A model generated the notes under the pieces. That model had not been told where the DNA came from and did no database searches. It saw nothing but the letters and a program-made list of their open reading frames with translations. From the NCBI GenBank assembly GCA_022822495.1, contig JAJEBQ010000018.1:53306-117305 (forward strand): 64,000 bases of DNA. The letters are read 5' to 3'. This document shows, piece by piece, positions 17,663 through 27,244 of this stretch (its first letter is position 1; each line of letters begins with the position of its first letter). Source of the stretch: Paracoccaceae bacterium (GTDB lineage: Bacteria; Pseudomonadota; Alphaproteobacteria; Rhodobacterales; Rhodobacteraceae). The translations under genes and the position numbers were made by a program.

Positions 17663-18492
17663 TGATTCATCAATGTTCTGATACAGGAAGGGTGACCACC
17701 CGCTTCTATCCTTGCGCAAAACGAATCGGCTTCATCCTCTGAATTAAATCCTATTGCATAAAGTCTATAGGCAACGGAAGTGGAACCTGTAAACGATTTC
17801 ACCATCCAATCTTTGGAACCCAAATCCTTCGGAAATTTGTTCATTATCTCACGCCATTTGTTCGAAGCCAGATTTTGGTTGGCGTAGGAGCCTATATGAG
17901 CAATGATTTCACCTTCTGGAACATCATTGGGAGATAATTCCCTACCGGCATTTACTTGTGCAATTCCCTCATCTTGTCGTGCAATAATTACAGCTTCGGG
18001 TGTATTGGCCTCAATTTCCATTGGAGGTGTCCCCTCTTCCAACTGAGTGAAGAAGTCTTCAAGTATCTCCCTGCCAGTTCTAGCAACCATAGTATCGCCT
18101 TCTTCCACCACTTCCTCCACATATAACGGCACACCTTTCGCATTTAGAGAAAGTAGATCAACCGGTAACTCGACTGGCGGTGGTGCGTAATCAATGGTTG
18201 TCCACTCTTCGTTGAATGGATCTCCATGAACTAAAACATTAACCCTGTATCCCGTATGTTTGGACTCCTTCCCACCAGGATTAAGGGGCTTTATCCAAAG
18301 AGCCGTTTCACTCGCTTTAATAACTGGTATGACCGAGCTATCCTGGGGACCGGCCACCTCATAGAAAAATACAATCCTGACCAGCAAATAAATGATGCCC
18401 ATTGAAACCAGAAAAATGATGCCCTGGAAAATCCTTTTCGCAATTCCTGGCCCCTTATTAATGGCTGGATAATCTAGTATTGAGGTCTTCAT
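17659..18492 (-). CDS. SPOR-domain membrane protein
   Basis: This 277-residue protein has one N-terminal membrane segment (about residues 23-47, IIFLVSMGIIYLLVRIVFFY). A periplasmic linker follows, and then a C-terminal SPOR domain (about 200-277, from IIAHIGSYANQNLASNKWRE to the end) that binds denuded peptidoglycan at division sites. It lies between argS and nagZ, as in many alphaproteobacteria, and overlaps nagZ by 4 bases. The linker is acidic. A role in septal cell-wall turnover is inferred from the domain. Confidence 0.87.
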   Translation of the reverse strand: MKTSILDYPAINKGPGIAKRIFQGIIFLVSMGIIYLLVRIVFFYEVAGPQDSSVIPVIKASETALWIKPLNPGGKESKHTGYRVNVLVHGDPFNEEWTTIDYAPPPVELPVDLLSLNAKGVPLYVEEVVEEGDTMVARTGREILEDFFTQLEEGTPPMEIEANTPEAVIIARQDEGIAQVNAGRELSPNDVPEGEIIAHIGSYANQNLASNKWREIMNKFPKDLGSKDWMVKSFTGSTSVAYRLYAIGFNSEDEADSFCARIEAGGHPSCIRTLMNQ

Positions 18493-18523
18493 TGGTGTGT
18501 CAGATGGATTGCAAAAATAAAAA

Positions 18524-20281
18524 TCACATTTCAGTCAAGGGTTTAACTCCCATAATCCTGAGCCCTTGTGCAACTATAATACCCGTTGATCGTACCAGTG
18601 CCAATCCTGCCAAAGTTTTTTCAGTATCTTCCTCCTGAAGAATCCTCAAACTTTCTTTTTCCTTGCCCATGGACCAGAAACCATGGAATACCGAAGCGAC
18701 TTCCATGAGGTAGAAAATAATTCGGTGCGGCTCCCTGTGCATGGTTGCCTGTTCAACGATCCGTGGCCACTCAGCCAATTTACGAATTAAATAAATATGT
18801 TCCGGCTCTAAAAGATGCTCCCTGGTGAAATCCTCAAGTGCAGGATCGGAAACATCAAGCCCCCTTTCGTGGGCTCTGTTCAGAAGCGAACAGACCCTGG
18901 CGTGTGCATATTGAACATAAAACACGGGATTATCCTTGGATTGTTCCTGTACTTTCTCAAAATTGAAGTCCAGAGGGACATCATTTTTTCGCATTAACAT
19001 AACAAAGCGGGTAACATCTGATCCAACAGCCATAACAGCATCTCTTAGGAGAACAAAGTTACCCGCCCTTTTGGACATTTTTAAAACTTCGTCCTGAGAG
19101 ATCACGTTAACCTGTTGAATCAGTTTGATGACAAATGACATGTTGCCATTTGAAAGGGCATCCACCACTGCTGTCAATCGCTTGACATAACCACCATGAT
19201 CGGACCCAAAAACATTAATCAGTTCATCATAACCCCGGCTTACCTTGTCATAATGGTAAGCAATATCAGGAGCAAAGTATGTCCAACTGCCATCAGATTT
19301 TTGAATGGGACGATCGACATCGTCACCATATTCGGTTGACTTTAACAATAATTGTTCTCTGGCCTCCCAGTCTTCAGATCTTTTTGCCTTTGGAGGTTCA
19401 AGTACACCTTTGTAAATCAGTCCCATTTCTGTAAGGTGTTTTATGGCTTCATCAATCCTGGCTGTTTCCACAATTGATTTCTCATGGACGTATTGATCCA
19501 TTGTAACATTGATGAAATGCAGGTCTTCCTTAATCAGAATCATCATTTCTTTAATGGCAAACTCACGGAAAACTGCCAACCATGCCTGCTCAGGTTGGTC
19601 GACATATTTGTCGCCGTACTCCTCCAAGAGTTTTAACCCAATGGTTACAAGATAATCTCCCTTATAACTGTCAGGTCCAAAGGTAATTTTATTACCGTGG
19701 GCCTCAAGATATCTCAGATAGACACTCCTGGCCAGGGTATCGACCTGCGCTCCGCCATCGTTGACATAATATTCCCTTGTTACCTCATATCCGGAATATT
19801 CCAATAAACTGCCAAGCGCATCCCCATACACAGCCCCACGAGCATGACCAACGTGCAGCGGCCCTGTCGGATTCGCTGATACAAATTCAAGGTTTACCCT
19901 GCTACCCCTTCCAATGTCCGAGCGACCATAATCGTCCTGCTTCTTGAGTATTACCCTGAGAATTTCCTGCCAGGTGTCCGGTGTCAAGACGAAGTTGATA
20001 AAACCGGGTCCAGCAATGGATAATTTGCCTATATTGTCTTCATTACCAAGTTTCTCAACCAGTGCCGAGGCAATTTGTCTCGGATTGGTTTTTGCCTTGC
20101 CAGCAACGATCAAGGCTGCATTAGTGGAGATTTCACCATGTTCATTATTTTTTGGTCTCTCGACTGAGAAAGGACAATCCTCAACCCCTTTGGGGAGTGT
20201 GCCCTCTTTGATCAATTCACCTATCTTGTCGGCAACGATGAGTTTTGTGTCAGAAAATATATCCATCTTTTCCGTAACCAA
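18524..20281 (-). CDS. argS: Arginyl-tRNA synthetase
   Basis: ArgS charges tRNA-Arg. The class I signatures are present: HVGHARGAVYGD (the HIGH motif) within NPTGPLHVGHARG, and KMSKRAGNFVLL (the KMSKS motif). The C-terminal DALR anticodon-binding domain, with FYVQYAHARVCSLLNRA, runs to the end. At 585 residues it is full length. The GTG/ATG region gives MVTEKMDIFS; the start could be Met6 (20266). It heads the argS-SPOR-nagZ unit, with 31 bases to the next gene. Confidence 0.96.
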   Translation of the reverse strand: MVTEKMDIFSDTKLIVADKIGELIKEGTLPKGVEDCPFSVERPKNNEHGEISTNAALIVAGKAKTNPRQIASALVEKLGNEDNIGKLSIAGPGFINFVLTPDTWQEILRVILKKQDDYGRSDIGRGSRVNLEFVSANPTGPLHVGHARGAVYGDALGSLLEYSGYEVTREYYVNDGGAQVDTLARSVYLRYLEAHGNKITFGPDSYKGDYLVTIGLKLLEEYGDKYVDQPEQAWLAVFREFAIKEMMILIKEDLHFINVTMDQYVHEKSIVETARIDEAIKHLTEMGLIYKGVLEPPKAKRSEDWEAREQLLLKSTEYGDDVDRPIQKSDGSWTYFAPDIAYHYDKVSRGYDELINVFGSDHGGYVKRLTAVVDALSNGNMSFVIKLIQQVNVISQDEVLKMSKRAGNFVLLRDAVMAVGSDVTRFVMLMRKNDVPLDFNFEKVQEQSKDNPVFYVQYAHARVCSLLNRAHERGLDVSDPALEDFTREHLLEPEHIYLIRKLAEWPRIVEQATMHREPHRIIFYLMEVASVFHGFWSMGKEKESLRILQEEDTEKTLAGLALVRSTGIIVAQGLRIMGVKPLTEM

Positions 20282-20459
20282 ATAGTGTACAAATTTAAAG
20301 CCATTACGATGTATTCAAATGTATAGAGCAATTATAGTAATTGTTAGGGTGAGTCGTAACCCGCCTTGATTTTATTGTGTATAACTTTATTGCTATTTCT
20401 TCCCTGGTTAAAATCTCCTTTCTGTTTCCAATTAGAGATGATAACGATATTTTACATGG

Positions 20460-21617
20460 CTAGATCGCTTTACCTCTGTAGGTATCTATGACAAATTTCT
20501 CTGTCATGCCAGAAATATAATCTCCAATTGTTCGTGCTTTTTGCTCCTGATCGGCTTGAAGCTTCCATTTCCAGGTGTCAGGTAATTCATCCGGGTTTGC
20601 CATAAAAAAGTCAAAGACACCATCGATAATCTTCTTGGGACTGTCCTCCCCCCGCAAGATTCCTTGACTTTGGTACATATGCTTCCAAAGAAATTTCCTT
20701 ATGGAATTTAATTCTCCCAACGCCTCTTTGGAAAAAGTGATTATATTGTCTGAATAGGTTCCCACTTCCTCAGATGATTTTAAGTCAGCGTTTAATAGCC
20801 TTTTCTTTGAGGTTTGTTTTAAATCCATAACAAAATAGTCAAAAATGTTGCGGATTATTTCCAAATTGAGTTGAACTCCTTTTGCCGTTGGATCTTGTCC
20901 TTGTTTTTTCTCGTGGAAATACGCAACCAAGGGTATTTTGATCATATCCTCAAAGGTGAAAAGTTCTGCCCTCAAACCATCCTGCAAGTCATGGCAATTG
21001 TACGTAATGTCATCAGAGAGTGATGCAATTTGTGCTTCACAACTCGGATATCTGTCCAGCTTAAGGTTGTGTCTAGCATCATATTCCTGAATATAGGAAG
21101 GTATCTGGCTGGTTAGTGGCCCATTATGTTTTATTATTCCTTCAAGACAAAACCATGACAAATTGAGGCCCTTGAAATTTCTATAAGGATTTTCCAGCAA
21201 AGTTACGATCCTTAACGCTTGGACATTGTGGTCAAAGCCACCCTCCTCGTGTAAAATATCGTTAAGGATAGTTTCACCCAAGTGACCAAAGGGAGGATGA
21301 CCTAAATCATGAACAAGGGAGATTGCTTCGGCAAGCTCGGGATTACAGCCAAGCATGGTTGCAATCTGCCGTGAAACTCTTGAGACCTCTATTGTATGAG
21401 TAAGCCTGTTACGAACATGATCATTCTCTGGTTTGATAAATACTTGTGTCTTACCTATCAATCTCCTGAAAGCAGAGGTGTGGATAATTCTGTCGCCATC
21501 CCTGAAAAAGGGAGAGCGTTGAGGTTTATCTGATTCCGGATATAATCTGCCGGGAGGGACATCATGTTTTACGGCACAATCTATCAAAATATAATAATTC
21601 CCACTGTTTCGACACAA
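20460..21617 (-). CDS. dgt: dNTP triphosphohydrolase (dGTPase family)
   Basis: The HD-domain enzyme hydrolyses dNTPs to nucleoside and triphosphate. The diagnostic motifs are RDGDRIIHTSAFRRL, NRLTHTIEVSRVSR and LVHDLGHPPFGHLGE, followed by DDITYNCHDLQDG. The 385-residue length is typical of the type-2 subfamily. The N-terminal 15 residues (MCRNSGNYYILIDCA) look non-conserved, so translation may start later, nearer KHDVPPGRLYPE. It is divergent from erpA. dgt-erpA-xthA adjacency is common in this class. Confidence 0.93.
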   Translation of the reverse strand: MCRNSGNYYILIDCAVKHDVPPGRLYPESDKPQRSPFFRDGDRIIHTSAFRRLIGKTQVFIKPENDHVRNRLTHTIEVSRVSRQIATMLGCNPELAEAISLVHDLGHPPFGHLGETILNDILHEEGGFDHNVQALRIVTLLENPYRNFKGLNLSWFCLEGIIKHNGPLTSQIPSYIQEYDARHNLKLDRYPSCEAQIASLSDDITYNCHDLQDGLRAELFTFEDMIKIPLVAYFHEKKQGQDPTAKGVQLNLEIIRNIFDYFVMDLKQTSKKRLLNADLKSSEEVGTYSDNIITFSKEALGELNSIRKFLWKHMYQSQGILRGEDSPKKIIDGVFDFFMANPDELPDTWKWKLQADQEQKARTIGDYISGMTEKFVIDTYRGKAI

Positions 21618-21706
21618 TTCTTGGTTTATCTTGTCCTATCGGCTATGATTACTATATCCTAATTGCCAAGGATTTCCCATAATATTTCAAGGGACCATTT
21701 AAGACT

Positions 21707-22033
21707 ATGCTTATTCCACCAAAGGTTTCTGACAGAGCTTACGAAAAATTAGCAGAGGTCAATGCTGGTAACGATGAAAATCTTTGTCTCAGGGTGGCCG
21801 TAAAAGGAGGTGGGTGCTCCGGCTTCCAGTATGAAATATTGTTGGACAAACCCCAGGATGACGATTTGGTTTTGGCCAAAGATGGTCAAGCGGTTCTGAT
21901 TGACGAAGTTTCACTTCCCTTTCTTCAGGATTCAACCATAGATTATGCCGAGGAATTGATAGGCTCCAGATTTGTTGTGCATAATCCGAATGCCAAGTCA
22001 ACCTGCGGATGCTCATTGAGTTTCTCCCTATAA
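21707..22033 (+). CDS. erpA: Iron-sulfur cluster insertion protein ErpA (A-type carrier)
   Basis: A-type carriers deliver Fe-S clusters to apoproteins. The three cluster-binding cysteines are present in GGGCSGFQY and STCGCSLSFS. At 108 residues it is the normal length. It is divergent from dgt and 13 bases upstream of xthA. ErpA rather than IscA is favoured by this genomic position. Confidence 0.93.
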   Translation: MLIPPKVSDRAYEKLAEVNAGNDENLCLRVAVKGGGCSGFQYEILLDKPQDDDLVLAKDGQAVLIDEVSLPFLQDSTIDYAEELIGSRFVVHNPNAKSTCGCSLSFSL

Positions 22034-22046
22034 ACTCCCCCCTCCC

Positions 22047-22829
22047 ATGAAAATTGCAACCTATAACATCAATGGAGTCAGGGTCAGGCTTCCCAGAATT
22101 ATTGATTGGATAAAATTATCCAAACCTGATGTCGCTTTACTTCAGGAAATCAAGTGTGAAGATGACAAGTTCCCAACAGATGTATTCGGTGATTTAGGAT
22201 ACAATGTGGTTACGCATGGTCAGAAGGGATACAATGGAGTGGCGATACTGTCGAAGTTTCCACTTGAAGATGTCATGAGAGGTTTGCCAGGAGATGAATC
22301 AGATACACATTCCAGGTGGATTGAAGCAGTCATTCAGGGAGATAAAAAAATTATCAGGGTTGGGTGTCTTTATCTCCCTAATGGTAATCCTGCTCCTGGC
22401 GCAAAATTTGACTACAAACTTGCCTGGATGAAAAGGTTGCAAGATCGGGCCTTGGACCTGCTTCAATTTGAAGACCCCTTGCTGCTTGCAGGGGATTTTA
22501 ACGTTATTCCCCAAGTTGAAGACGCCCATTATCCTGAGAAATGGCAAGATGATGCACTATTTCGATTGGAAACCAGAACCGAGTGGCGAAAGTTGCTTAA
22601 TCTTGGCTTCCAGGATGGATTCAGGTTATTGAATCAACACCCGGAACAATATACGTTTTGGGATTTTCAGGGGAATGCCTGGAACCGAAATGATGGAATT
22701 AGAATTGACCATCTATTACTATCTCCTCAATGTGCGGATTTATTGTTGGAATGTAAGATTGATAAGGAAGTCCGTGGTTGGGAGAAACCATCCGATCACG
22801 TTCCCATTTGGGTCAAACTTGATTGCTGA
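22047..22829 (+). CDS. xthA: Exodeoxyribonuclease III
   Basis: XthA is an apurinic/apyrimidinic endonuclease and 3'-5' exonuclease in base-excision repair. The family landmarks are ATYNINGVRVRLP, LLQEIKCEDDKFP, YNGVAILSK, LLAGDFNVIP, NDGIRIDHLLLS and SDHVPIWV; the last carries the catalytic His. At 260 residues it is full length. It follows erpA after 13 bases, probably on the same transcript. Confidence 0.95.
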   Translation: MKIATYNINGVRVRLPRIIDWIKLSKPDVALLQEIKCEDDKFPTDVFGDLGYNVVTHGQKGYNGVAILSKFPLEDVMRGLPGDESDTHSRWIEAVIQGDKKIIRVGCLYLPNGNPAPGAKFDYKLAWMKRLQDRALDLLQFEDPLLLAGDFNVIPQVEDAHYPEKWQDDALFRLETRTEWRKLLNLGFQDGFRLLNQHPEQYTFWDFQGNAWNRNDGIRIDHLLLSPQCADLLLECKIDKEVRGWEKPSDHVPIWVKLDC

Positions 22830-23249
22830 ATTCAGTTCGTATCCTGAGATTTGCATAACAGGTAGTTGTCCAAGTATATTCCCTTACCTACTCAATCGCT
22901 ATGTTCAAGAATGCAGAAAAATTTTTGATGTATTCGAAAAACCTTTCACCAGTTTTGACATGTATTCATAAGGAGGTTGTTGCTATTGACAAGCCTCATA
23001 AGGAGGATTCAACCCAAAGTGTTCTCTCAAGGTTATCAACAATAAAGTTTTTGAAAGAGGATACTTATGTCAGCAGTGCCAACCAAATCATATATACCGT
23101 TATAAAAAGCGGGGTATCCTACGTCTAAAGTTTGATAAAACAAAAAAATTGTTTAGCGTCAAACTAGTTGAAAATCCAGTGTCAAACAGGAAAAAGGGAT
23201 GGAAAAATCGGAGAAAAATGGCTGTCAGGTATATAGGCACCCAAATTTT
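22830..23249. other. Intergenic region with a duplicated CATAAGGAGG
   Basis: No convincing gene. CATAAGGAGG occurs twice 30 bases apart (22967-22976 and 22997-23006) and looks like a strong ribosome-binding sequence. The frames that follow are only about 20 codons long or lack a start at the right distance. A 75-codon frame (22901-23128) has no ribosome-binding site and no familiar composition. Confidence 0.4.
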
Positions 23250-24476
23250 TTACAATTTTCGTCGACAAATAAAGTGTACAACATTAGTTGAATTGGCAGC
23301 AAAACCCGCGGCACTTGCAGCAAGATAGTAATTCCACATACGATAAAAACGCTCATCAAACCCAAGTTTCGCAATCTGATCCCAGCGTTTATTAAATTGT
23401 TCTCGCCAGAGACGCAAAGTATGCGAGTAGCTCGCAGAAAAACACTTTTCATCAATGATTTGAAGATTTGCCACTTGTGCCTGACGGCGCAAAACAGACA
23501 GGCTTAATAGCATTCCTCCAGGAAAAATATGCTTTTGCATGAAATCTATGTTTTTTCGATATTTTGGAAAAATACTGTCAGGAACTGTAATTGCCTGTAA
23601 AACAGCGTTGCGCCCACACCGAAGCCTATTACGAAGAGTAGAAAAGTAATGTGGCCAGTATTTCTCACCAACGGCTTCAATCATTTCTATTGAGGCAATA
23701 CCGTCGTAAACTCCCTGTTCATCTCGATAATCACGCAGGCAAATATTTGATCGTTCGGCCAGCCCAGCCTCAAAAAGGCGTTTTTGGGCATAATCCTTTT
23801 GTGCACGCGATATGGTAATACCTGTAACCTTTAGCCCTCGCTCTCGAATTGCATACTCAGCAAATCCACCCCAACCACAGCCAATTTCAAGAATCTCCTC
23901 ACCGCTTGAAACTGCAAGCTGATCACAGATCGCTGAATATTTGTTTTGTTGTGCCGAAGACAAATCAGATGTCGAATCTTGAAAAATCGCGGATGAATAA
24001 GTCATTGTCGGATCAAGCCAAAGACTGTAGAACTCATTTCCCAAATCATAGTGATGAGCAATATTACGTTTTGATCCCAGTCGGCTGTTACGATTCATGA
24101 AATGACATAACCTCTCCTTTAATCGATTTAGACGACCACCAGAGAAACGCTGTGTCATATTGTCATTATTCAGCAAAAGGACATCTAAAAGATTTTGTAG
24201 GTCAGGTGTTTTCCACCATCCATCCATATACATCTCACCAAAACCTACACTGCCTTCAAAAAAGAGGCGTGGATAAACTCTTGGCGTTAAAACTTCAATC
24301 TGGCCAAAGGGGCCGGGTTCTGCCCCCTTTATTGACAATTTAGTTTCATCAGGAAACCAGATTTCAATTGACCCCTTTTCAATACATTTCAAAGCCGCCG
24401 CCAAAATGTGTGACTGAAACGGTCGGGTCAAGTTGATCTCAAAACGAGACCTTTTAGCGTTAATAGAATTTTGCAA
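23250..24476 (-). CDS. Cyclopropane-fatty-acid-synthase-like SAM methyltransferase
   Basis: The protein methylates unsaturated acyl chains on membrane phospholipids. The SAM site is EILEIGCGWGGFAEYA, preceded by AHHYDLGNEFYSLWLDPTMTY and followed by IASIEMIEAVGEKYWPHYF. These are all hallmarks of the CFA synthase family. At 408 residues it is full length. TTG 24476 is taken as the start. It is the last gene of the minus-strand cluster controlled by the RpoE-type promoter at 29295-29324. In Rhodobacter, related proteins either cyclopropanate or add the methyl branch that leads to furan fatty acids; sequence alone does not separate the two. Confidence 0.9.
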   Translation of the reverse strand: MQNSINAKRSRFEINLTRPFQSHILAAALKCIEKGSIEIWFPDETKLSIKGAEPGPFGQIEVLTPRVYPRLFFEGSVGFGEMYMDGWWKTPDLQNLLDVLLLNNDNMTQRFSGGRLNRLKERLCHFMNRNSRLGSKRNIAHHYDLGNEFYSLWLDPTMTYSSAIFQDSTSDLSSAQQNKYSAICDQLAVSSGEEILEIGCGWGGFAEYAIRERGLKVTGITISRAQKDYAQKRLFEAGLAERSNICLRDYRDEQGVYDGIASIEMIEAVGEKYWPHYFSTLRNRLRCGRNAVLQAITVPDSIFPKYRKNIDFMQKHIFPGGMLLSLSVLRRQAQVANLQIIDEKCFSASYSHTLRLWREQFNKRWDQIAKLGFDERFYRMWNYYLAASAAGFAANSTNVVHFICRRKL

Positions 24477-24488
24477 GTATAACCCCGC

Positions 24489-25253
24489 CTATTTACCTTT
24501 AAACAATGCTATTAATGTGAAATATACTGAACGTGGCAAGGTAGCCAGTATTTTGAGTAGAGCAACCATCAAAAAGGGAAAAGCAATTTCAAATCGCTCC
24601 TTGGCCATTCCCTTTACTATTTGATCTGCAGCTTTTTCTGCTGACATTATAAATGGCATAAAAAAATTGTTTTTTTGGGTCAGACGAGTTGTAACAAATC
24701 CAGGATTGCAAATCTGTACTAAAATACCCGAACCTTGCAAATCACAACGTAAATTCTCCGCAAGGTGAATTAAAGCTGCTTTTGTGCTTCCATATCCCCA
24801 TGCATTGGGTAGTCCCAGATAACCTGAAACTGAACCAAACAACACAATATGGCCATTACCTTGGTTTAAAAATCTTGCAATACAAGGTTCTAAAACTCGC
24901 AACGCTCCAGTCAGATTCACATCAACAATTTTTTCTAACTTATCAATGTTCGAATTGCGTGCTGTCATTGGCTCATACGTACCTGCGCAATAAATGAGGC
25001 CATCAATTTCTCCTACTGCCTGCACAGCATTTTTAACCTCTGTGAGAACAGTCACATCGCACTTCACAGACGAATGCTCTCCCTTCGCTGTTTGCACCGG
25101 AGTCATATCATTTAGTGTCTGTTCAAGGGCCATTGGATCACGCCCTGATATCACAACTGCCACCCCTTGAAGTGCAAGTTTTAAGGCTAACTGCCTGCCA
25201 ATGCCGGCGCTGCCCCCAACCAACCAAAAGCGTTTGCCTATAAGTTTTGTCAT
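24489..25253 (-). CDS. Short-chain dehydrogenase/reductase
   Basis: This is a classical SDR of 254 residues. It has the NAD(P)-binding GGSAGIGRQLAL (TGxxxGIG type), the YCAG strand (NNAG equivalent), a Ser in LFGSVSG and the catalytic YGSTK. The C-terminal part contains IQICNPGFVTTRLT. It lies 12 bases upstream of the methyltransferase gene and overlaps the DUF3833 gene by 4 bases, so it is part of the same unit. The substrate is unknown; a lipid-derived ketone, alcohol or aldehyde is plausible from context. Confidence 0.9.
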   Translation of the reverse strand: MTKLIGKRFWLVGGSAGIGRQLALKLALQGVAVVISGRDPMALEQTLNDMTPVQTAKGEHSSVKCDVTVLTEVKNAVQAVGEIDGLIYCAGTYEPMTARNSNIDKLEKIVDVNLTGALRVLEPCIARFLNQGNGHIVLFGSVSGYLGLPNAWGYGSTKAALIHLAENLRCDLQGSGILVQICNPGFVTTRLTQKNNFFMPFIMSAEKAADQIVKGMAKERFEIAFPFLMVALLKILATLPRSVYFTLIALFKGK

Positions 25254-25807
25254 CCTGAGTCCACTTTTTCAGGCTTGCTATGAGCTGAATTATCTTTGTA
25301 AAAAAAAGCAACAATCTCACCAACTTTAAGACCAAATTTTGTCATACGAGCACGATTGATAAGAGTACCATCATCAAGTAGGTATAGCCAATCCTCCATA
25401 TGAACAGTTATTTTTCTTTGCTTTCGGAACACATTCAACCTGTAAGACATCACCGCTGTATTACCTGATTGAACGCCATGTGCATGACCTTCTACATCGT
25501 CTGCAGTTGCAGAAAATGTACCATTGTCATTCACTTCCAGACGCCAGCACCGATGACCAATTTCACCGTCATGAAAACGAAAATCTTCGTCAAGTGTACC
25601 CTCATTGCCAGACCATTTTCCAACCATTGAAAACGTGAAACGTCGTGTGATCATCCCAGAAATTCCAAAAAAGGCTCCCGATGCTTGTAGAGGACCCACC
25701 AAATATTCCCGCAGATCAAGAATTGGTTTTTCAGACGCGTAGGTTTGTATGTTTCTTGAACCGAAATCAAATAATGCATTCGATCCAGGAATATGTCTAA
25801 ATTTCAT
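25250..25807 (-). CDS. DUF3833 family protein
   Basis: This 185-residue protein has the DUF3833 pattern: FGISGMITRRFTFSMVGKWS, GTLDEDFRFHDGEIGHRCW, SYRLNVF, MEDWLYLLDDGTLINRA and MTKFGLKVGEI. The family looks lipocalin-like (a beta-rich barrel) but has no established activity. Other members often have a lipoprotein signal; this one has none that I can see. Start and stop overlap both neighbours by 4 bases, indicating tight translational coupling with the MFS and SDR genes. Confidence 0.85.
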   Translation of the reverse strand: MKFRHIPGSNALFDFGSRNIQTYASEKPILDLREYLVGPLQASGAFFGISGMITRRFTFSMVGKWSGNEGTLDEDFRFHDGEIGHRCWRLEVNDNGTFSATADDVEGHAHGVQSGNTAVMSYRLNVFRKQRKITVHMEDWLYLLDDGTLINRARMTKFGLKVGEIVAFFYKDNSAHSKPEKVDSG

Positions 25808-27033
25808 CCTTCAACTCCAATTTTATTCACATATTTCCAAAGCACGAGGATGGCAATTAACTTTAATCCACAAGGCACCAGAGCATATGCCACAGCAAGC
25901 GCTCTTAGTCCTCCTTGATCAGTTGAACCCGGCTCATATCCTGAAAATGCCAATAGCGGTAAAACAATACCGGCAGCAATCGCCAAGGCAGATTTGTGCA
26001 GAAATGTCCAAATTGAGAAAATCTGTCCACCTCCGCCTTTTATGCGACTCGCAAGTATGGCTGGTGTAAGTGTCATGTCTGCTCCCAGAGTCGCACCTGA
26101 AGCAACAACAATGACATAAAATGCCAATGTATCACCAGGGCCAAGGAACCAAGTCCAAATAAAAGCTGGAATTGATAAAGCCATTCCTGCGAGCAGAACA
26201 ACCTTGCGACCATAATGATTGGCCAAACGTGCCCAAAATATGGCCGCAATTGCTGCCGCACCAAAAAACAGAATTAACAAAAAACCTGCGTGTGATTCTG
26301 CATTGAGTAGATCTGTGACAAAAAACAAAAAAAGTGTTGATGTAACACTGGTGGGCAAGGCATTAACAAAACTAAAAGCAAGAATGGGTTTTACCCCCTC
26401 TACCCCGAGTGAATCTGAAAATCTTTTACGAGGAAAAGATTGACCCGATGCAATCCATTTTCGGTGCATGACAACAAGCGCAAACAGGACAAATATAAAG
26501 AGAAATATACTGTAGACTGTATAACTCGCTGATTTGCTTATATATTTTGCAAGCAGTGTTGGTGTCGAAGCTGCAAGACAAATACCCACCAATCCACCAG
26601 CTTCCCGCCAGAGTGAAACTTGTGTATAACCCCCACCAAACTTTTCAGTTTGAGCCAAGCCATGGTCATAAAGGGCAATTTGCAAAGAACTGAAACCACT
26701 AAAAGCGATAAAAAGACCAAGTACCAAACGCGGCAGAGGTTCTCCCCATTCAGGTGGTGCAAAAAGCACCAAAATACCGATTGCCAATGCTGTTCCCGAA
26801 ATCATTGTCCAAATTTTGCGATGTTTTCTCCAACGGTCGGCAAGGAACCCTATAATCGGGTCTTGAAAACTGTCAATACCACGAGCCAACAATAAAACTG
26901 CGCCAAGAATAGCAAGATTGATGCCCATTTCCTCTGCATAAAATCGCGGTAAGTGGATGTACAAAGGCAAACCAGCAAAAGCGAGTACAGCTGCCATAGC
27001 AGCAGGAGGAAGCATTTCAGTGCGGGGAAACAA
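25804..27033 (-). CDS. MFS transporter, GPH (sugar:cation symporter)-like
   Basis: About twelve hydrophobic segments are spread over 409 residues. The loop after helix 2 (RGIDSFQDPIIGFLADRWRK) is the MFS signature in the glycoside-pentoside-hexuronide:cation symporter style. Members of this group are found in RpoE/ChrR-controlled lipid-modification clusters, where the cargo is unknown. The start is TTG 27033, directly abutting the TAG of a 35-codon frame (27034-27141). The 3' end overlaps the DUF3833 gene. Confidence 0.88.
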   Translation of the reverse strand: MFPRTEMLPPAAMAAVLAFAGLPLYIHLPRFYAEEMGINLAILGAVLLLARGIDSFQDPIIGFLADRWRKHRKIWTMISGTALAIGILVLFAPPEWGEPLPRLVLGLFIAFSGFSSLQIALYDHGLAQTEKFGGGYTQVSLWREAGGLVGICLAASTPTLLAKYISKSASYTVYSIFLFIFVLFALVVMHRKWIASGQSFPRKRFSDSLGVEGVKPILAFSFVNALPTSVTSTLFLFFVTDLLNAESHAGFLLILFFGAAAIAAIFWARLANHYGRKVVLLAGMALSIPAFIWTWFLGPGDTLAFYVIVVASGATLGADMTLTPAILASRIKGGGGQIFSIWTFLHKSALAIAAGIVLPLLAFSGYEPGSTDQGGLRALAVAYALVPCGLKLIAILVLWKYVNKIGVEG

Positions 27034-27141
27034 CTAAATACCTCTGCAACAAATTACGGTACACTGAAAACCAATTAAGATAAAAACCAAAAAACTGGCT
27101 TCAGTTAAAATGGGCAAAGGATTGTAATTGAACAAGGACAT
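27034..27141 (-). CDS. Possible 35-residue membrane peptide preceding the MFS gene
   Basis: ATG 27141 follows AAGGGTATTTTA, an acceptable ribosome-binding site. The frame reads MSLFNYNPLPILTEASFLVF and then a second hydrophobic stretch with three cysteines, ending at TAG immediately before the TTG start of the MFS gene. One membrane helix is likely. It could be a leader peptide that couples translation of the MFS gene, or a chance frame. Confidence 0.35.
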   Translation of the reverse strand: MSLFNYNPLPILTEASFLVFILIGFQCTVICCRGI

Positions 27142-27169
27142 TAAAATACCCTTATTGTAAAAGGTAAAA

Positions 27170-27220
27170 AAAGCGCATGGGGATAGACTGCTAAACGGCA
27201 GTTTATACCGTCTTCATCAA
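27170..27220. repeat. Short hairpins between DUF1365 and MFS genes
   Basis: ACTGC-TAAACG-GCAGT (around 27189-27204) can fold into a 5-bp hairpin, and an overlapping ACGG...CCGT pair forms an alternative one. The 235-base gap here breaks an otherwise tightly packed unit. A processing site, attenuator or weak terminator is possible. Confidence 0.3.
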
Positions 27221-27244
27221 CAATGATAAAAGACCAAGATTTTC

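Noticed and set aside
22901..23128. 75-codon frame downstream of xthA
   Set aside because: Its start has no ribosome-binding site and the strong AAGGAGG sequences lie inside it, not ahead of it.
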